This document shows positions 1 through 12,433 of a stretch of 64,000 nt of DNA, piece after piece. Position 1 is the first letter of the stretch, and the number at the start of each line of letters is the position of its first letter. The position numbers and the translations under genes are program-made. Origin of the DNA: Erpobdella octoculata. Taxonomy: Eukaryota; Annelida; Clitellata; Hirudinida; Erpobdellidae. The stretch is from positions 11,436,441 through 11,500,440 of the forward strand of contig OZ022242.1 of the NCBI GenBank assembly GCA_963978895.1, in the 5' to 3' direction. The notes under the pieces were generated by a model. It saw only the letters and a list, made by a program, of their open reading frames with translations, ran no database searches and had not been told where the DNA came from.

Positions 1-362
1 TTACGAAACTACATTTGAAGGCTTCAAGCAAAATTTAGCCAGTTTTAGCAAATCTATTTTATGTTTTATGGGCTAAAAGAAGTGAGGAAAGAACGAAAAA
101 AAGGAAATGATCTCGAGCGAGAACTGGAATGGGAGAGCAAGCATGAGCGAGAACGGGAGAGCAAGCGGGAACGGAAAAGCGACCGGGAACGGGAGAGCAA
201 ACGGGAGCGGAAAAGCGACCGGAAGCGAGAAGGCGGCCATGAACGGAAAAGCGACGGAGAACGAGAAAGCAACCGGAGAAGGAAACCTGAGCGAGAGAGA
301 CAAACATTAGAAAAATCTCTAAAAACCCAGGGCAACGCCGGGCACCCCGCAAGTACATCATA
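1..362 (+). repeat. Dispersed repeat with purine-rich charged core, copy A
   Basis: The stretch starts with an AT-rich leader, continues as a degenerate GAGCGGGA-like repeat (about 110-290) and ends with a GC-rich motif reading CCCAGGGCAACGCCGGG followed by CACCCCGC. The same order of parts, reverse-complemented, occurs at 54019-54335, including the leader motif AACAAATCTATTTT-like and the 'tttttagagatttt' spacer. This is therefore an interspersed repeat family and not a gene. The Arg/Glu/Ser-rich open frames on either strand come from the purine repeat. The element runs off the left edge of the window. Confidence 0.7.
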
Positions 363-1367
363 AAATTAATTCCCAATTTTTTTAAATCACGATGAAAAAC
401 CCAAAAATGCCTTTGTTGGAAAGGTATATTTCACAGACATAGCCGAACTGTCTATCTAACAAATTAATTATTTATTATTGCATTTATCTTATAAATTATT
501 GTCAATAAAGACAAATACTTTTTCAACCAAGTTTTTGAATTTTAAAAACTGATTTAAAATGTAAAACATTTATAAGTAAATATCATAGCTCATTCTGTGC
601 ATTTCATTTTTAGAAAAATTCATTTCTTCTTTTAATTTGTCCACAGTTTTGATAAAATATTGTTTTTTCGTATTCTTTAAAATTTTGTTTTTTACACTAG
701 TTTTACACAACCCAAAAAGTGCCAAAATCTGTAGTTTCCAACATGAGACCACATCCGTGATTTCTCTTTTCATACTGCCCTGAATGATCGTTTAATGGTG
801 AAAGTAGTTGCAGACAATAAGTTAAGCTGTTTGAATTATTGAAAAAACTGGAATGTCCCAAAATTTCATCAGGAGCAATGTTACTGGGTTCAGATATTAA
901 AACATCGTTGTTGTCAACATCCAGAACTGAACTTTGGTTTTAAATTTATGTGCTATCATGATTGCTATTTTTTGAAACTTCAAATATACTTTTTATCGTT
1001 CTATCTCATTCTGACAAAATGATAGATTGACATTTGATGCTTCCAAAGGCTGAAGAAAATTTAACTGTACAACTTACAACAAGCAATTCATTTATAGCAA
1101 TTCATTTAATTCTATTCTTTTATGTAATTGGTTTTTAATTCAGCAAATACCTATGATAAAATTAATTTAATTTAATGTGCTCCGTTTTTAACTGAAATTT
1201 CCGAATAAGTCGAAATGTAAATTTTAATGTGACTAAAATGTCTCGTTTTTCTACTAACTTATTCTATTTTAGAATACTTAATTTTTTTCCCCTTTAACCA
1301 CAACTAATTTGTCGCAACTGCAGTGCTACCTAACATCGTAGCACCAAATTCTAGCATATATACATAA
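363..1367. other. AT-rich non-coding stretch
   Basis: I see no credible exon, RNA gene or clear repeat structure in this AT-rich interval between the charged repeat and the first 157-bp-core element. Short open frames are scattered and composition-driven. Confidence 0.5.
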
Positions 1368-2960
1368 ACTAGCAGTGCCCGTAGCGGCTTCGCTCGCATG
1401 AAATTAGAGAATTTGAACGTGCATACATAGTAGAGTACTGCACGGATCAATTTTTTATGTCTCGGCTCGGCCCGTCGACAACTTGGCCCAGCCCGTTTCA
1501 AAAACCGAAATTCCTCGCCCGGCACGGCCCGTCTAATATGGGCCCGGCCCGTTTTTACAGGCCTAGAAATTTTATATACTTGATGAAAAACTTCGGCCCG
1601 TCCCGGCCCGAACACCCTAAAATCACTAAAATGTCAATATACTTGGTTAAAAATCTCGGCCCGTCCCACCTTGATTTAAGGTTTGGGCAGGGCCGTATGA
1701 AGACCCTAAAATAACGGCTTGGCCCGTCCGTCCGGTGATAAACAGAACTCATCTACGTTTAACCGGCACCAAACCTCAAAATACTAATTTTCACATCTGT
1801 AGCACTTACAATTTTTGAGTAGCAGTTATTTTAAAATCAAATAACCCTTTTTCCACTTCACATTTGAGGTCCTGGAAACCAAATTTTCAAAAAATGCTAA
1901 AACACGTATTTCATTATTTTTGGAGAAGAAACTAAATACTAATTTTTACTTCTGTAGCATTAACAGTTTTTGAGTAGCAGCTACTTTAAAAACCAAATAA
2001 CCCAAAAAATGATAAAACACGTATATCTTTTTTTTTGAGTAGATACTAAGTATTAATTTTTACATCTGTGGCAATTACAGTTGTTGAGTAGCAGTTACTT
2101 TAAAAACCAAATAACCCTATTTTCCACCCCACATTTGAAGTCCTGGAAACCAAATTTTCAAAAAATTGTGAAACCCGTATATGATTATTTTTAGAGTAGA
2201 AACTAAATACTAATTTTTACTTTTGTAGCATTAACAGTTTTTGAGTAGAAGCTACTTTAAAAACCAAATAACCTAATTTTCCAACCCACATTTGAGGTCC
2301 GGGAAACCAAATTTGTAAAAAATAGTGAAACACGTATATCTTTATTTTTAGAAAAGAAACTAAATAATAATTTTTACATCTGTGGTATTTACTGTTTTTG
2401 AGTAGCAGTTACTATAAAAGACAATTAGCCCTATTTTCCACCCCACATTTGAAGTCCTGGAAACCAAATTATCAAAAAATGCTAAAATACGTATTTCATT
2501 ATTTTTGGAGTAGAAACTAAATACTAATTTTTACTCCTGTAGTATTAACAGTTTTTGAGTAGAAGCTACTTTAAAAACCAAATAACCTAATTTTTCAACC
2601 CTCATTTGAGGTCCGGTAAACCAAATTTTCAAAAAATGGTGAAACACGTATCTTTTTATTTTTCAAAAAGAATCTATATACCAAATTTCAAAATCTCCTC
2701 ATTTTTGGTTTTCGAGATATACATTGTTTTAGAAAAAAGTTTGTTTTCCAGTTTTTTCCCCTCAGGAGCAAAATTTTCAAAAATCCTTTCTTAGCGGATG
2801 TTTACGCTATAAAAGTAATATAAATTCCAAATTTCACGTTTCTAGGATGAGGCGTTTGAGCTCGGCGTTGATTATCAGTCAGTCAGTCAGTCAGTCAGTC
2901 AGTCAGTCAGTCAGTCAGTCAGTCAGTCAGTCAGGACATGTTCTTTTATATATATAGATA
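1368..2960 (+). mobile_element. 157-bp-core non-autonomous element, copy 1
   Basis: It starts ACTAGCAGTGCCCGTAGCGG, has a GC-rich head of about 400 bp with repeated CGGCCCG motifs, then about six tandem core units marked by 'gagtagcagttactttaaaa' spaced about 157 bp (one unit is shorter). The tail contains 'gagctcggcgttgattatca', a (CAGT)n array at about 2877-2933, and 'gacatgttctttt' running into a TATATATAGATA end. The same architecture recurs at 3259-5146 (inverted) and 14394-15863. There is no coding capacity, so it is presumably non-autonomous. A tandem core of about 160 bp with an ACTG-type microsatellite resembles the bivalve 'pearl'/Helentron-like elements; that family link is from memory and is inference. 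Confidence 0.8.
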
Positions 2961-2990
2961 CAGACATCGAATAATTTATATATTTATGAA

Positions 2991-3260
2991 ATATATAATA
3001 TATAATATATAATATATAATATATAATATATAATATATAATATATAATATATAATATATAATATATAATATATAATATATAATATATAATATATAATATA
3101 TAATATATAATATATAATATATAATATATAATATATAATATATAATATATAATATATAATATATAATATATAATATATAATATATAATATATAATATATA
3201 ATATATAATATATAATATATAATATATAATATATAATATATAATATATAATATATAATAT
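2991..3260. repeat. 7-bp satellite (ATATAAT)n between inverted element copies
   Basis: An almost perfect 7-bp tandem array of about 38 copies sits exactly between the 3' ends of two head-to-head element copies. An identical 7-mer in the same orientation forms the much longer array at 7294-8200. The apparent Tyr/Ile/Leu-rich open frame is a translation of the satellite. Confidence 0.95.
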
Positions 3261-5146
3261 ATATATATAAAAGAACATGTCCTGACTGACTGACTGACTG
3301 ACTGACTGACTGATAATCAACGCCGAGCTCAAACGCCTCATCCTAGAAACGTGAAATTTGGAACTTATATTACTTTTATAGCGTAAACATCCGCTAAGAA
3401 AGGATTTTTGAAAATTTTGCTCCTGAGGGGAAAAAACTGGAAAACAAACTTTTTTCTAAAACAATGTATATCTCGAAAACAAAAAATTAGGAGATTTTGA
3501 AATTTAGTATATAGATTCTTTTTGAAAAATAAAAAGATACGTGTTTCACCATTTTTTGAGAATTCGGTTTCCCTGACCTCAAATGTGGGTTGGAAAATTG
3601 GGTTATTTGGTTTTTAAAGTAGCTTTTACTGAAAATCTGTTAATGCTACAAGAGTAAAAATTAGTATTTAGTTTCTACTCCAAAAATAATGAAATACGTG
3701 TTTTAGCATTTTTTGAAAATTTGGTTTCCAGGACTTCAAATGTGGTGTGGAAAATAGGGCTAATTGTCTTTTATAGTAACTGCTACTCAAAAACAGTAAA
3801 TACCACAGATGTAAAAATTATTATTTAGTTTCTTTTCTAAAAATAAAGATATACGTTTTTCACCATTTTTTACAAATTTGGTTTCCAGGACTTCAAATGT
3901 GGGGTTGAAAATAGGGTTATTTGGTTTTTAAAGTAACTGCTACTCAACAACTGTAATTGCCACAGATGTAAAAATTAATACTTAGTATCTACTCAAAAAA
4001 AAAAGATATACGTGTTTCATCATTTTTTGGGTTATTTGGTTTTTATAGTAGCTGCTACTCAAAAACTGTTAATGGTACAGAAGTAAAAATTAGTATTTAG
4101 TTTTTACTCCAAAAATAATGAAATACGTGTTTCACCATTTTTTGAAAATTTGGTTTCCAGGACTTCAAATGTGGGGTGGAAAATAGGGTTATTTGTTTTT
4201 TAAAGTAACTGCTACTCAAAAACTGTAAAAACCACAGATGTAAAAATTAGTATTTAGTTTCTATTCAAAAAATAAAGATATACGTGTTTTACCATTTTTT
4301 TAAAATTTGGTTTCCAGGACCTCAAATGTGGGGTGGAAAATAAGGTTATTTCGTTATTTGGTTTTTAATGTAACTGCTACTCGAAAACTGTAGATGCTAC
4401 AGGAGTAAAAATTAGTATTTGGTTTCTACTCCAGAAATAATGATATACGTGTTTTACCATTTTTTGAAAATTTGGTTTACAGGACTTCAAATATGGGGTG
4501 GAAAATGGGGTTACTTGGTTTTTAAAGTAACTGCTACTCAAAAACTGTAAATGCTACAAAAGTAAAATTAGTATTTAGTTTCTACTCTAAAAATAATGAT
4601 ATACGTGTTTCAGCATTTTTTGAAAATTTGGTTTCCAGGACCTCAAATGTGAAGTGGGAAAAGGGTTAATTGATTTTAAAATAACTGCTACTCAAAAATT
4701 GTAAGTGCTACAGATGTCAAAATTAGTATTTTGAGGTTTTGTGCCGGTTAAAAGTAGATGAGTTCAGTTTAACACCGGACGGACGGGCCAAGCCGTTAAT
4801 TTAAGGTCTTCATACGGCCCTGCTCAAACCTTAAATCAAGGTGGGAAGGGCCGAGATTTTTAACCAAGTATATAGACATTTTAGTGATTTTAGGGTGTTC
4901 AGACGGGCCGGGCTAAACCTGAAGTCAAGGTGGGACGCACCGAAGTTTTTCATCAAGTATATAGAACTTCTAGGCCTGTAAAAACGGGCCGGGCCAGGAA
5001 TTTCTGTTTTTGAAACGGGCTGGGCCAAGTTGTCGACGGGCCGAGCCGAGACCTAAAAATTGATCCTTGCAGTACTCTACTATAATGTATGCACGGTTCA
5101 AATTCTCTAATTTCATGCGAGCGAAGCCGCTACGGGCACTGCTAGT
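3259..5146 (-). mobile_element. 157-bp-core non-autonomous element, copy 2 (inverted)
   Basis: This is the reverse complement of the family. It begins with the tail (TATATA, 'aagaacatgtcctgactgac', then GAGCTC) and continues through about eight core units. It ends with the CGGCCCG head and the terminal ACTAGCAGTGCC read on the minus strand at 5146-5135. With copy 1 it forms a large foldback of about 3.8 kb. It has more core units than copies 1 and 3. The LINE sequence begins within a few bases of its end. Confidence 0.8.
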
Positions 5147-5151
5147 ATATA

Positions 5152-7136
5152 ATGATCAAATCCCACGTCGGTCCACTTTCGTACTTCTAATCAATCTGCA
5201 CAAACAATTTTTTTCCATTCAGCTCCAGGCAACACAAAACGGTCGCCGATCATCCCCGAAAACGTTCATCGCATCTCTTTCCGACTTCCTCTCTCACTCC
5301 TCCCTTCCTTCATCCATCTTTCGAGAGGCTTGCAAGCGTGTAGCTAAAACAGTCAAGTCGGCAATTCTCACGTATGAGGAACAACTAGTCAGCGCTTCCA
5401 AATCCTATCCAAAACTTCTTCACTCACATGTCCGTAGCAAGCAGTTTGTCAAAGACGACATCAACTCTATTCAGACAGCCGACGGCACCATAACTGCGGA
5501 CCGTGAAAAAATCTGTTCTTCACTCAATGACTATTTTCAATCTGTTTTTGTCATCGAACCTGAGGGCTACATGCCTGCTTTTACAGATCGCACCGAATCA
5601 ATCTGCGATGTAAATGAAAGTTGTTTTTCTGCAGCTATTCTTCAAAAAAGACTCTACAGCTTAGACAAAACTAAATCGATGGGTCTTGACGGTTTGCACC
5701 CACGCGTTCTCAGCAATTGCGCAGCTGCCTTTGCCACACCCCTGGCTCTCATCTACAAGCGCTCCTTCATGTCCGGAGTTATGCCGGACACATGGAGAAA
5801 ATCAAATGTTTCCCCTATCTTCAAAAAAGGCAGCAAGCTTAAACCTTCTAACTACAGGCCTGTCTCTCTCACTCCTGTGCCCTGTAAAGTAATGGAAGGC
5901 ATTCTACATGAACACATCATGCAGCACTGCGTCGTCAACGGCTTAATCAGCAAACATCAACATGGTTTTCTCAAGAAAAAAAGCTGCTTGACAAATTTAC
6001 TTGAAACTCGCGACATACTCACTGAAGCTGTTCATTGCGGCTATGTGGCTGACGTAGTATATACAGATTTTGCCAAAGCATTCGACAGAGTACCTCACAA
6101 ACGCCTACTGCATAAACTAAAAGCTTATGGCATCCGTGGTATGCTACTCACATGGATCGAAGCGTGGCTGAAAGATAGGAAGCAGCGCGTTTTGATTGAA
6201 GGCTGCGAGTCCGAGTGGAAGAATGTGACAAGTGGCGTTCCTCAAGGCTCTGTTCTTGGTCCACTACTTTTTGTGTTATATATTAACGACTTACCGGACA
6301 CTATCACACACCAAATCAAAATGTACGCGGACGACAGCAAAATCATCGGCATCATCAAGTCAGCTTCCGACATTTCATCTCTCCAGGCTGACATTGACCG
6401 TGCAGTTGAGTGGTCATTCACTTGGCTAATGCACTTCAATGTCGAGAAATGCAAAATCATGCATGTCGGTCGCTCACACAGAATAACCCACCAATACTCT
6501 ATGAGACATATTGACGGCACGCGGCGACCACTCGAAGTCACAAAAGTCGAACGTGATCTTGGTGTTCTCGTCTCAGATGATCTAAAGGTCCGAGCACAGG
6601 TCGAAAAAGCAGCGTCATCAGCCAATCATATGCTCAGCCGACTCAGAAAAGCTTTCCGCAGCCGCAGCCTCATACTGTGGCGTACACTTTACCTCTCCTA
6701 CGTCCGCCCACATCTTGAATTTGCTGTTTAATCTTGGTCGCCTTATCAAAAGGGCGATATTAACCTTCTTGAGCAGGTCCAACGTCGGGCAACAAAAATC
6801 ATTGCAACACTAAAACATCAGCCCTATGAACATCGTCTGCAACAGCTTGGGATCACCACGCTGCAAGACCGCCGTTCGAGAGGTGACCTGATCGAGCAGT
6901 TCAAAATCGCCCACAACATCGACGACGTCAGCTTTTCCGTTCCGCAAACTCGAGCAGCCGGCCACACGGCATACCACCTGCGTGGCCACAACTGCAAACT
7001 AGAGCGCCAGTATGTCAGAGGTTGCGAAGAGCGATACAATTTTTTCACAAACCGGATTGTCGCTCCATGGAATGCGCTTACGCAATACACAATTGACGCC
7101 CCGACAGTAAACGCTTTCAAGGACCGCATCTCTTAG
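5152..7136 (+). pseudogene. 5'-truncated non-LTR retrotransposon ORF2 (reverse transcriptase), one in-frame stop
   Basis: This encodes the RT and C-terminal part of a CR1/Jockey-group LINE ORF2. RT would copy element RNA at the target site. Visible blocks, numbering codons from 5067, are a pre-RT linker with 'LHSHVRSKQF' and 'ICSSLNDYFQSVF', the thumb/finger motif 'NYRPVSL', the palm motif 'DFAKAFDRVP' (residue 334), 'SGVPQGSVLGPLLF' (389) and the catalytic 'YADD' (420-423). An in-frame TAA at 6729-6731 interrupts the ORF. The same frame then continues for 134 codons ('SWSPYQKGD', 'LEQVQRRATKI', 'VAPWNAL') to a natural TAG at 7134-7136. The endonuclease domain is absent, so the copy is dead on arrival, cut off where it meets the repeat copy at 5146. 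Codons before about 5152 belong to the repeat. Clade assignment within CR1/Jockey is uncertain. Confidence 0.9.
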
Positions 7137-7293
7137 GAGTCGCGAGTCCTCCAGCTTCTGTCAGTATAGAGGAGCCTGATGTAGCTCCTCTTCATCAAAA
7201 ATATAACTTTCAGACATTAATTTTTTATGGCTTGATTCTATAGACTTTTTTTTTTATATTTTTGGTTCTGATAATAAACAAAATTCAAAAATT
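7137..7293 (+). other. LINE 3' UTR and AT-rich junction
   Basis: About 100 bp after the ORF stop looks like LINE 3' UTR; a GAGGAGC...GCTCCTC pair around 7168-7192 could form a short hairpin. It then grades into T-rich sequence that abuts the 7-bp satellite. No target-site duplication could be recognised. Confidence 0.5.
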
Positions 7294-8200
7294 CATAATA
7301 TATAATATATAATATATAATATATAATATATAATATATAATATATAATATATAATATATAATATATAATATATAATATATAATATATAATATATAATATA
7401 TAATATATAATATATAATATATAATATATAATATATAATATATAATATATAATATATAATATATAATATATAATATATAATATATAATATATAATATATA
7501 ATATATAATATATAATATATAATATATAATATATAATATATAATATATAATATATAATATATAATATATAATATATAATATATAATATATAATATATAAT
7601 ATATAATATATAATATATAATATATAATATATAATATATAATATATAATATATAATATATAATATATAATATATAATATATAATATATAATATATAATAT
7701 ATAATATATAATATATAATATATAATATATAATATATAATATATAATATATAATATATAATATATAATATATAATATATAATATATAATATATAATATAT
7801 AATATATAATATATAATATATAATATATAATATATAATATATAATATATAATATATAATATATAATATATAATATATAATATATAATATATAATATATAA
7901 TATATAATATATAATATATAATATATAATATATAATATATAATATATAATATATAATATATAATATATAATATATAATATATAATATATAATATATAATA
8001 TATAATATATAATATATAATATATAATATATAATATATAATATATAATATATAATATATAATATATAATATATAATATATAATATATAATATATAATATA
8101 TAATATATAATATATAATATATAATATATAATATATAATATATAATATATAATATATAATATATAATATATAATATATAATATATAATATATAATATATA
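7294..8200. repeat. Long 7-bp satellite (ATATAAT)n, about 130 copies
   Basis: This near-perfect heptamer array covers about 907 bp directly 3' of the LINE. It has the same unit and orientation as the array at 2991-3260. Translated on the minus strand it gives a heptapeptide repeat with no biological meaning. Confidence 0.95.
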
Positions 8201-9954
8201 TTTTACATTATATATGTATATATATACACGAATAAAATTATTCCAAACGACAAAGGAAAGACTGCCTAACTCTCGCAATCGTAAACTGGAAAAAGGTATA
8301 AAGCAAGCGTTTGCCACAGAATAAAATAGAGAGAACGACTCCGTTTGGCCAATTCAAGTGGCGACAATTTATGAGCCTATAAACATTGAAGACATTTCGT
8401 TTCACCCGATTTGGAGGCTTGCTATTCATCCAATAGGACGCTTGTGTCGAAAGGAGGGCGAGGAAGAGAGAAATACAGCAGTGTGTAAGGGGAAGGAAGA
8501 GGGGAATAGGAAGGGTAAGGATGGTAGAGAAAAAGAGTGAATGAAAAAAGGAAGAAGAAAAAAAAGAAAGAGAAGAGGTTAAAAAAGAAAATAGGAAAAG
8601 GAAAATATATGAGCGTTGCACATGGGGTAAATAACTGGATGCGCTGTGTGCATTTCCAGAAACAAAACTCCAATCAGAGTTGGGGTGGAAGCGTGGGTGG
8701 GTTGCTGAGAAAAAGGAGAGGACTTAAGGAAAGGAATAAAATGCATACAAGATATGCAAGGGATGTTCTAAACAAGAGTTGCGGATAAGAGGATGGCTGG
8801 AAAGCAGGATGAAGTAGTCATCCTGGTGAAAATACGCGGGAAAGTACTAAAATAAAACTGAATCAACATAATATTTTAAATTTCATTTCCCATAATTTAT
8901 TAATAATATTAATTCCAGCAAAACATTTTATGTTTCAATTGCCCACTTAACATATTAATAAACACGCGACATTTTTGTATCTTAATATCACAATATTATT
9001 ATCAAAGTTTGAAAATTAGTTGGATTAAAAATTTTTATGAAGTTCTTTCAGTTTATTTTTATGACGATATATGAAATAGCAGACCCGATATCAAGAACCA
9101 AGAATCTTTCAATCTTTAAGTTTAATCAAGCAATTTCAACAGAGCTGATAACAACTTTCATTAAAAACTGGAAGTTCTTTGTGCCAACGAGCATTCATAG
9201 AAAAATTTACTTTTAAAGGCAATAAAACGTGGAAATTACCACCAAATTGCAACTGAAAAGGAACCAAAAAGTATTCATTTTCACTTTAATGATCAACTTT
9301 TAATTATTTTAAAAACGTTATTTTTCATTATCTGAGATAATCATTTTTAATTATCTCTCAGTAGCAAATCAAATTCATCGGAATCCTTTCACCCCTGTTT
9401 CCTCAAGTTAGGCTTTTTGGTTATCCATGATTGATAACCAGAGACGAAATAAAAAATTACATATTTCAAGTTCGCTAGCTGGTTCATGACTGTTTGTATT
9501 TGCTAGAATAACAGTAATTTAAAGCTTATTGAGGGTCACAGTTTTCATCGCAATGTGTTGTTCATTATGTTCATTATGTGATGAACGTCTAGAATTTACT
9601 GCCAGTCATTATACTATTAATAGCAGGAGTCATGAGATTGAAATTAACTGATATGATGATGACGATGAGTATAATTAACAACAAAATGAAATAAACAATA
9701 AATAGCTAAGTAATAATGAGTTATTTTTTCAAAACTAGAAGCTATTATTATAAAGATTTCTTTTGTGAGAGGAGTGAACTTAATTTCTTCGAAAGTTTAG
9801 GCAAAGCTTGCCACGCGTGAGCTCCCTGGAACTTCAGTTTTTCATTCACCAGAAATTTGTGGGAGACGGCTATCCTGGCTCTCGGATGGCTAGAAGAAAT
9901 TGTATTGAATTTGTGTGGAGGAAACACTAAATGGTATAATGAATGTGTATAAGG
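8201..9954. other. Intergenic sequence, no recognised gene
   Basis: Contains a purine-rich tract (about 8440-8610, GGAAG/AAAG on the plus strand), AT-rich filler and no exon with credible splice sites and coding bias. A small GAT cluster lies near 9655. Confidence 0.5.
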
Positions 9955-9962
9955 TGTATGGG

Positions 9963-10692
9963 CAGAGGCGTGGATTGGGGAGGGCTGAGGGGGGCAACGG
10001 CCCCCCTCAAGATTTTTCCACCAAATAAAAAAATATCATTTCTAGCTCACCCATGATTGAGTATTTAGATTAGTTGATAAAAGCAGTATTTATCATACTT
10101 TTTGAATTATATCTACCTAGTTATATCCCTGCTAATATTTTTCTTTTAGTGTCTTCGGTCCATCCGATCGAACTCGCATGAACTTTAGCCCCGTGTATCT
10201 GTCCTAGCTTGACGAACGATTAGCATTATTCTTATCCTACCCGGTTGTTTAAGCTTTCTTACCAAGCTTTTTCCAATTCCTTTTAAATTATTTTTAGTAG
10301 CTCACACACAATTGAGTATTTAGATTAGTTGATGAAAGCAGTATTTATCATACTTGTTAACAGTTGTTGATTAATATCTAATTAGTTAAATATCTGCTAT
10401 TATTTTCCAATTTTCTAGTACCTTTAGTCTATTTGATCCTGATGATTCAGTGGACAATTTTGCAAAACTGAAAGAACGCGATACCCTTTGTTACATTCAT
10501 AACTACGTTTTTAGTCTGCATTCAATATCAAATAAAAGTTAAATTTTTTAACTGTTTTAACTAATTTGATGTTTTATATAAAATAACAACATACAAATGT
10601 ATATTCTGATAGTCATTTTTGTTTGAAGATTCACTGGGTTAAATTTGAAAAATCTTTGCCCCCCTCAACATTTTGCTGAATCCACGCCTCTG
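9963..10692. mobile_element. hAT-type non-autonomous transposon (MITE) with 8-bp TSD
   Basis: Terminal inverted repeats read CAGAGGCGTGGATT at the left and, reverse-complemented, CAGAGGCGTGGATT at the right, followed by related G-rich subterminal sequence (GAGGGGGGC on both sides). The 8-bp direct repeat TGTATGGG is present immediately outside both ends (9955-9962 and 10693-10700). CAGRG-type TIRs with an 8-bp target duplication are the hallmark of the hAT superfamily. At 730 bp and without an ORF it is a non-autonomous copy mobilised in trans. The perfect TSD implies a fairly recent insertion, here into a minisatellite-like sequence. Confidence 0.93.
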
Positions 10693-10699
10693 TGTATGG

Positions 10700-11045
10700 G
10701 TAATGTGTAGAGGATACGTGAAGGATGTTTGAAGTAGTGTTATTGATGTGGAAATGATGAAGTGTGTATGGAGACTGTGTTTAAGGCATTTAGAGAATGA
10801 GTAGAGAGTGTGCGAAAGATGTGTAGTGGAAGTATGGACAGGACAGTGTGTAGACGGTGTATGAACGAAATGTAGGAAAATTATGAACAGTGTGTGGAGG
10901 CTGTATGAACGATATTCGGAGGAAGTATGAACGATGTGTAGAGGAAGTATGAACAGTGTGTGGAGACTGTATGAACGATATGTAGAGGAAGTATGAACGA
11001 TATGTAGAGGAAATATAAACGATGTGTTGAGGGTGTACAGAGGAT
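10700..11045. repeat. Degenerate about 20-24 bp minisatellite
   Basis: Repeats of the form 'gtgtgtagaggaagtatgaacgat' variants run through this segment, and related 'aaggtgtatggg' units lie left of the hAT element. The insertion therefore split a pre-existing tandem array. Minus-strand open frames across it are repeat translations. Confidence 0.75.
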
Positions 11046-12433
11046 GCATTTTGAAGATTTGCGAGACATTCTACAGACCTAATCTTTTCAATCTGCCTCC
11101 GATATAAGCAATCAACTGCCACTAAATTGATACGATAAACTCCCCCAGCAACGTCTTAAACGACAATGTTGCTTTTTGTTTCGTCGTAAAAACTCGTCTC
11201 GTTAAAGTCCCGGTAATTGAGAATCCGCGCCTAACTAAATAGAACTTAAGTTTGCATAAAATCGCAGTCGGGTAAATTATTGCGCTTGAATAACTGCCAA
11301 ATAAGGCGCAGTATAAAACAGAAAGTCGCTGAAGAGCATAAAATATACTGGACTCTTGCCGTTTGCTTGCCTTTTTTGCTGCATAAAAAGACAGACATTA
11401 AAGTTGATTTATAACTGGTAAGCGCTCAATTTTGTGGGGATGGTCGGGAAGGCGAGGGAGAGATGGTGGGACAGTGTGAGGGGCATGCCTGGCGGAATGA
11501 GAAAATTTTATGTGGACAAAATCACACACAAAATAAAAATGGTGGAAGAAATAAAAACAAATCGGTAAAAGATGGCGATAAAATATAAAAAAAAATAAAA
11601 ACAACCAGGAAGAAAAAGATTAGAAGAATAATTACTAAAATGATTTTTGATAATTCCATATAAAAATATTAAAAATGAAAAAAATTCTTGGTTAATTATA
11701 GTTTGTATAGCGTTTGTCGTTTTAACTCATATGCGTTTTGTCTCGCAACTTCTTTATCATAAAAATATTGAATATTATTCAGACTACGATTTTACATAAA
11801 TGTTCTGACGACTCCATTTTCCAGTAAAAGTTCTACGAGAAAATGAAACGATTTGTAAAGAATCTGACAATAATTGTAAATATGTGAACATGAGAACATA
11901 CAGAATAATTGTAAATATGTGAACATGTGAACATGCAGAATAATTGTAAATATGTGAACATGTGAACATGTAAATATGTGAACATGTGAACATGTAAATA
12001 TGTGAACATGTGAACATACAGGGCGAATGAAGGGAAGCTTTGAAAGAAGGCACGTGATGAAAAGGAAGAGAAAAGGAAGTATGGACACATCGAGTGTGAA
12101 GAAAACACAAATCAAGAGCCAAGTAAATGGCTGGTTATTGACGACAGCCAAGATGGCCGGCTTCCTGCCTTGAACGTTCAAAATTACCAGGTGCTCGCTC
12201 CATAAGACAAGTTTCTGTGGATACATGGAAAAGAGGGAGATAAAGAGAGAGAGAGAGAGACAGAGAGAGAAAGACAGAGACCGCTTGCGTATATTCATGC
12301 GGATGTTTATATGTATTTGTGCATAACGTTATAACAATAACAACAGTATACGGAATGATGCTGTTAAGATAATAATGACAACTAGGAAAACGACGCTGAT
12401 GATTATGATGATAAAAAAGACTCTTTCTTTCTC
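11046..12433. other. Intergenic sequence with a minisatellite at 11875-12020
   Basis: No gene is recognised. Around 11875-12020 a 'taaatatgtgaacatg(tgaacatg)' repeat of mixed 8/16-bp period is visible. A short (GA)n tract lies near 12245-12275. Confidence 0.6.

Noticed and set aside
5067..5151. N-terminal extension of the RT frame upstream of 5152
   Set aside because: These codons lie in the inverted repeat copy ending at 5146 and are not part of the LINE protein.
7238..8317. Very long Tyr/Ile/Leu open frame on the minus strand
   Set aside because: It is the translation of the (ATATAAT)n satellite; 21 bp equals three units, so no stop arises.
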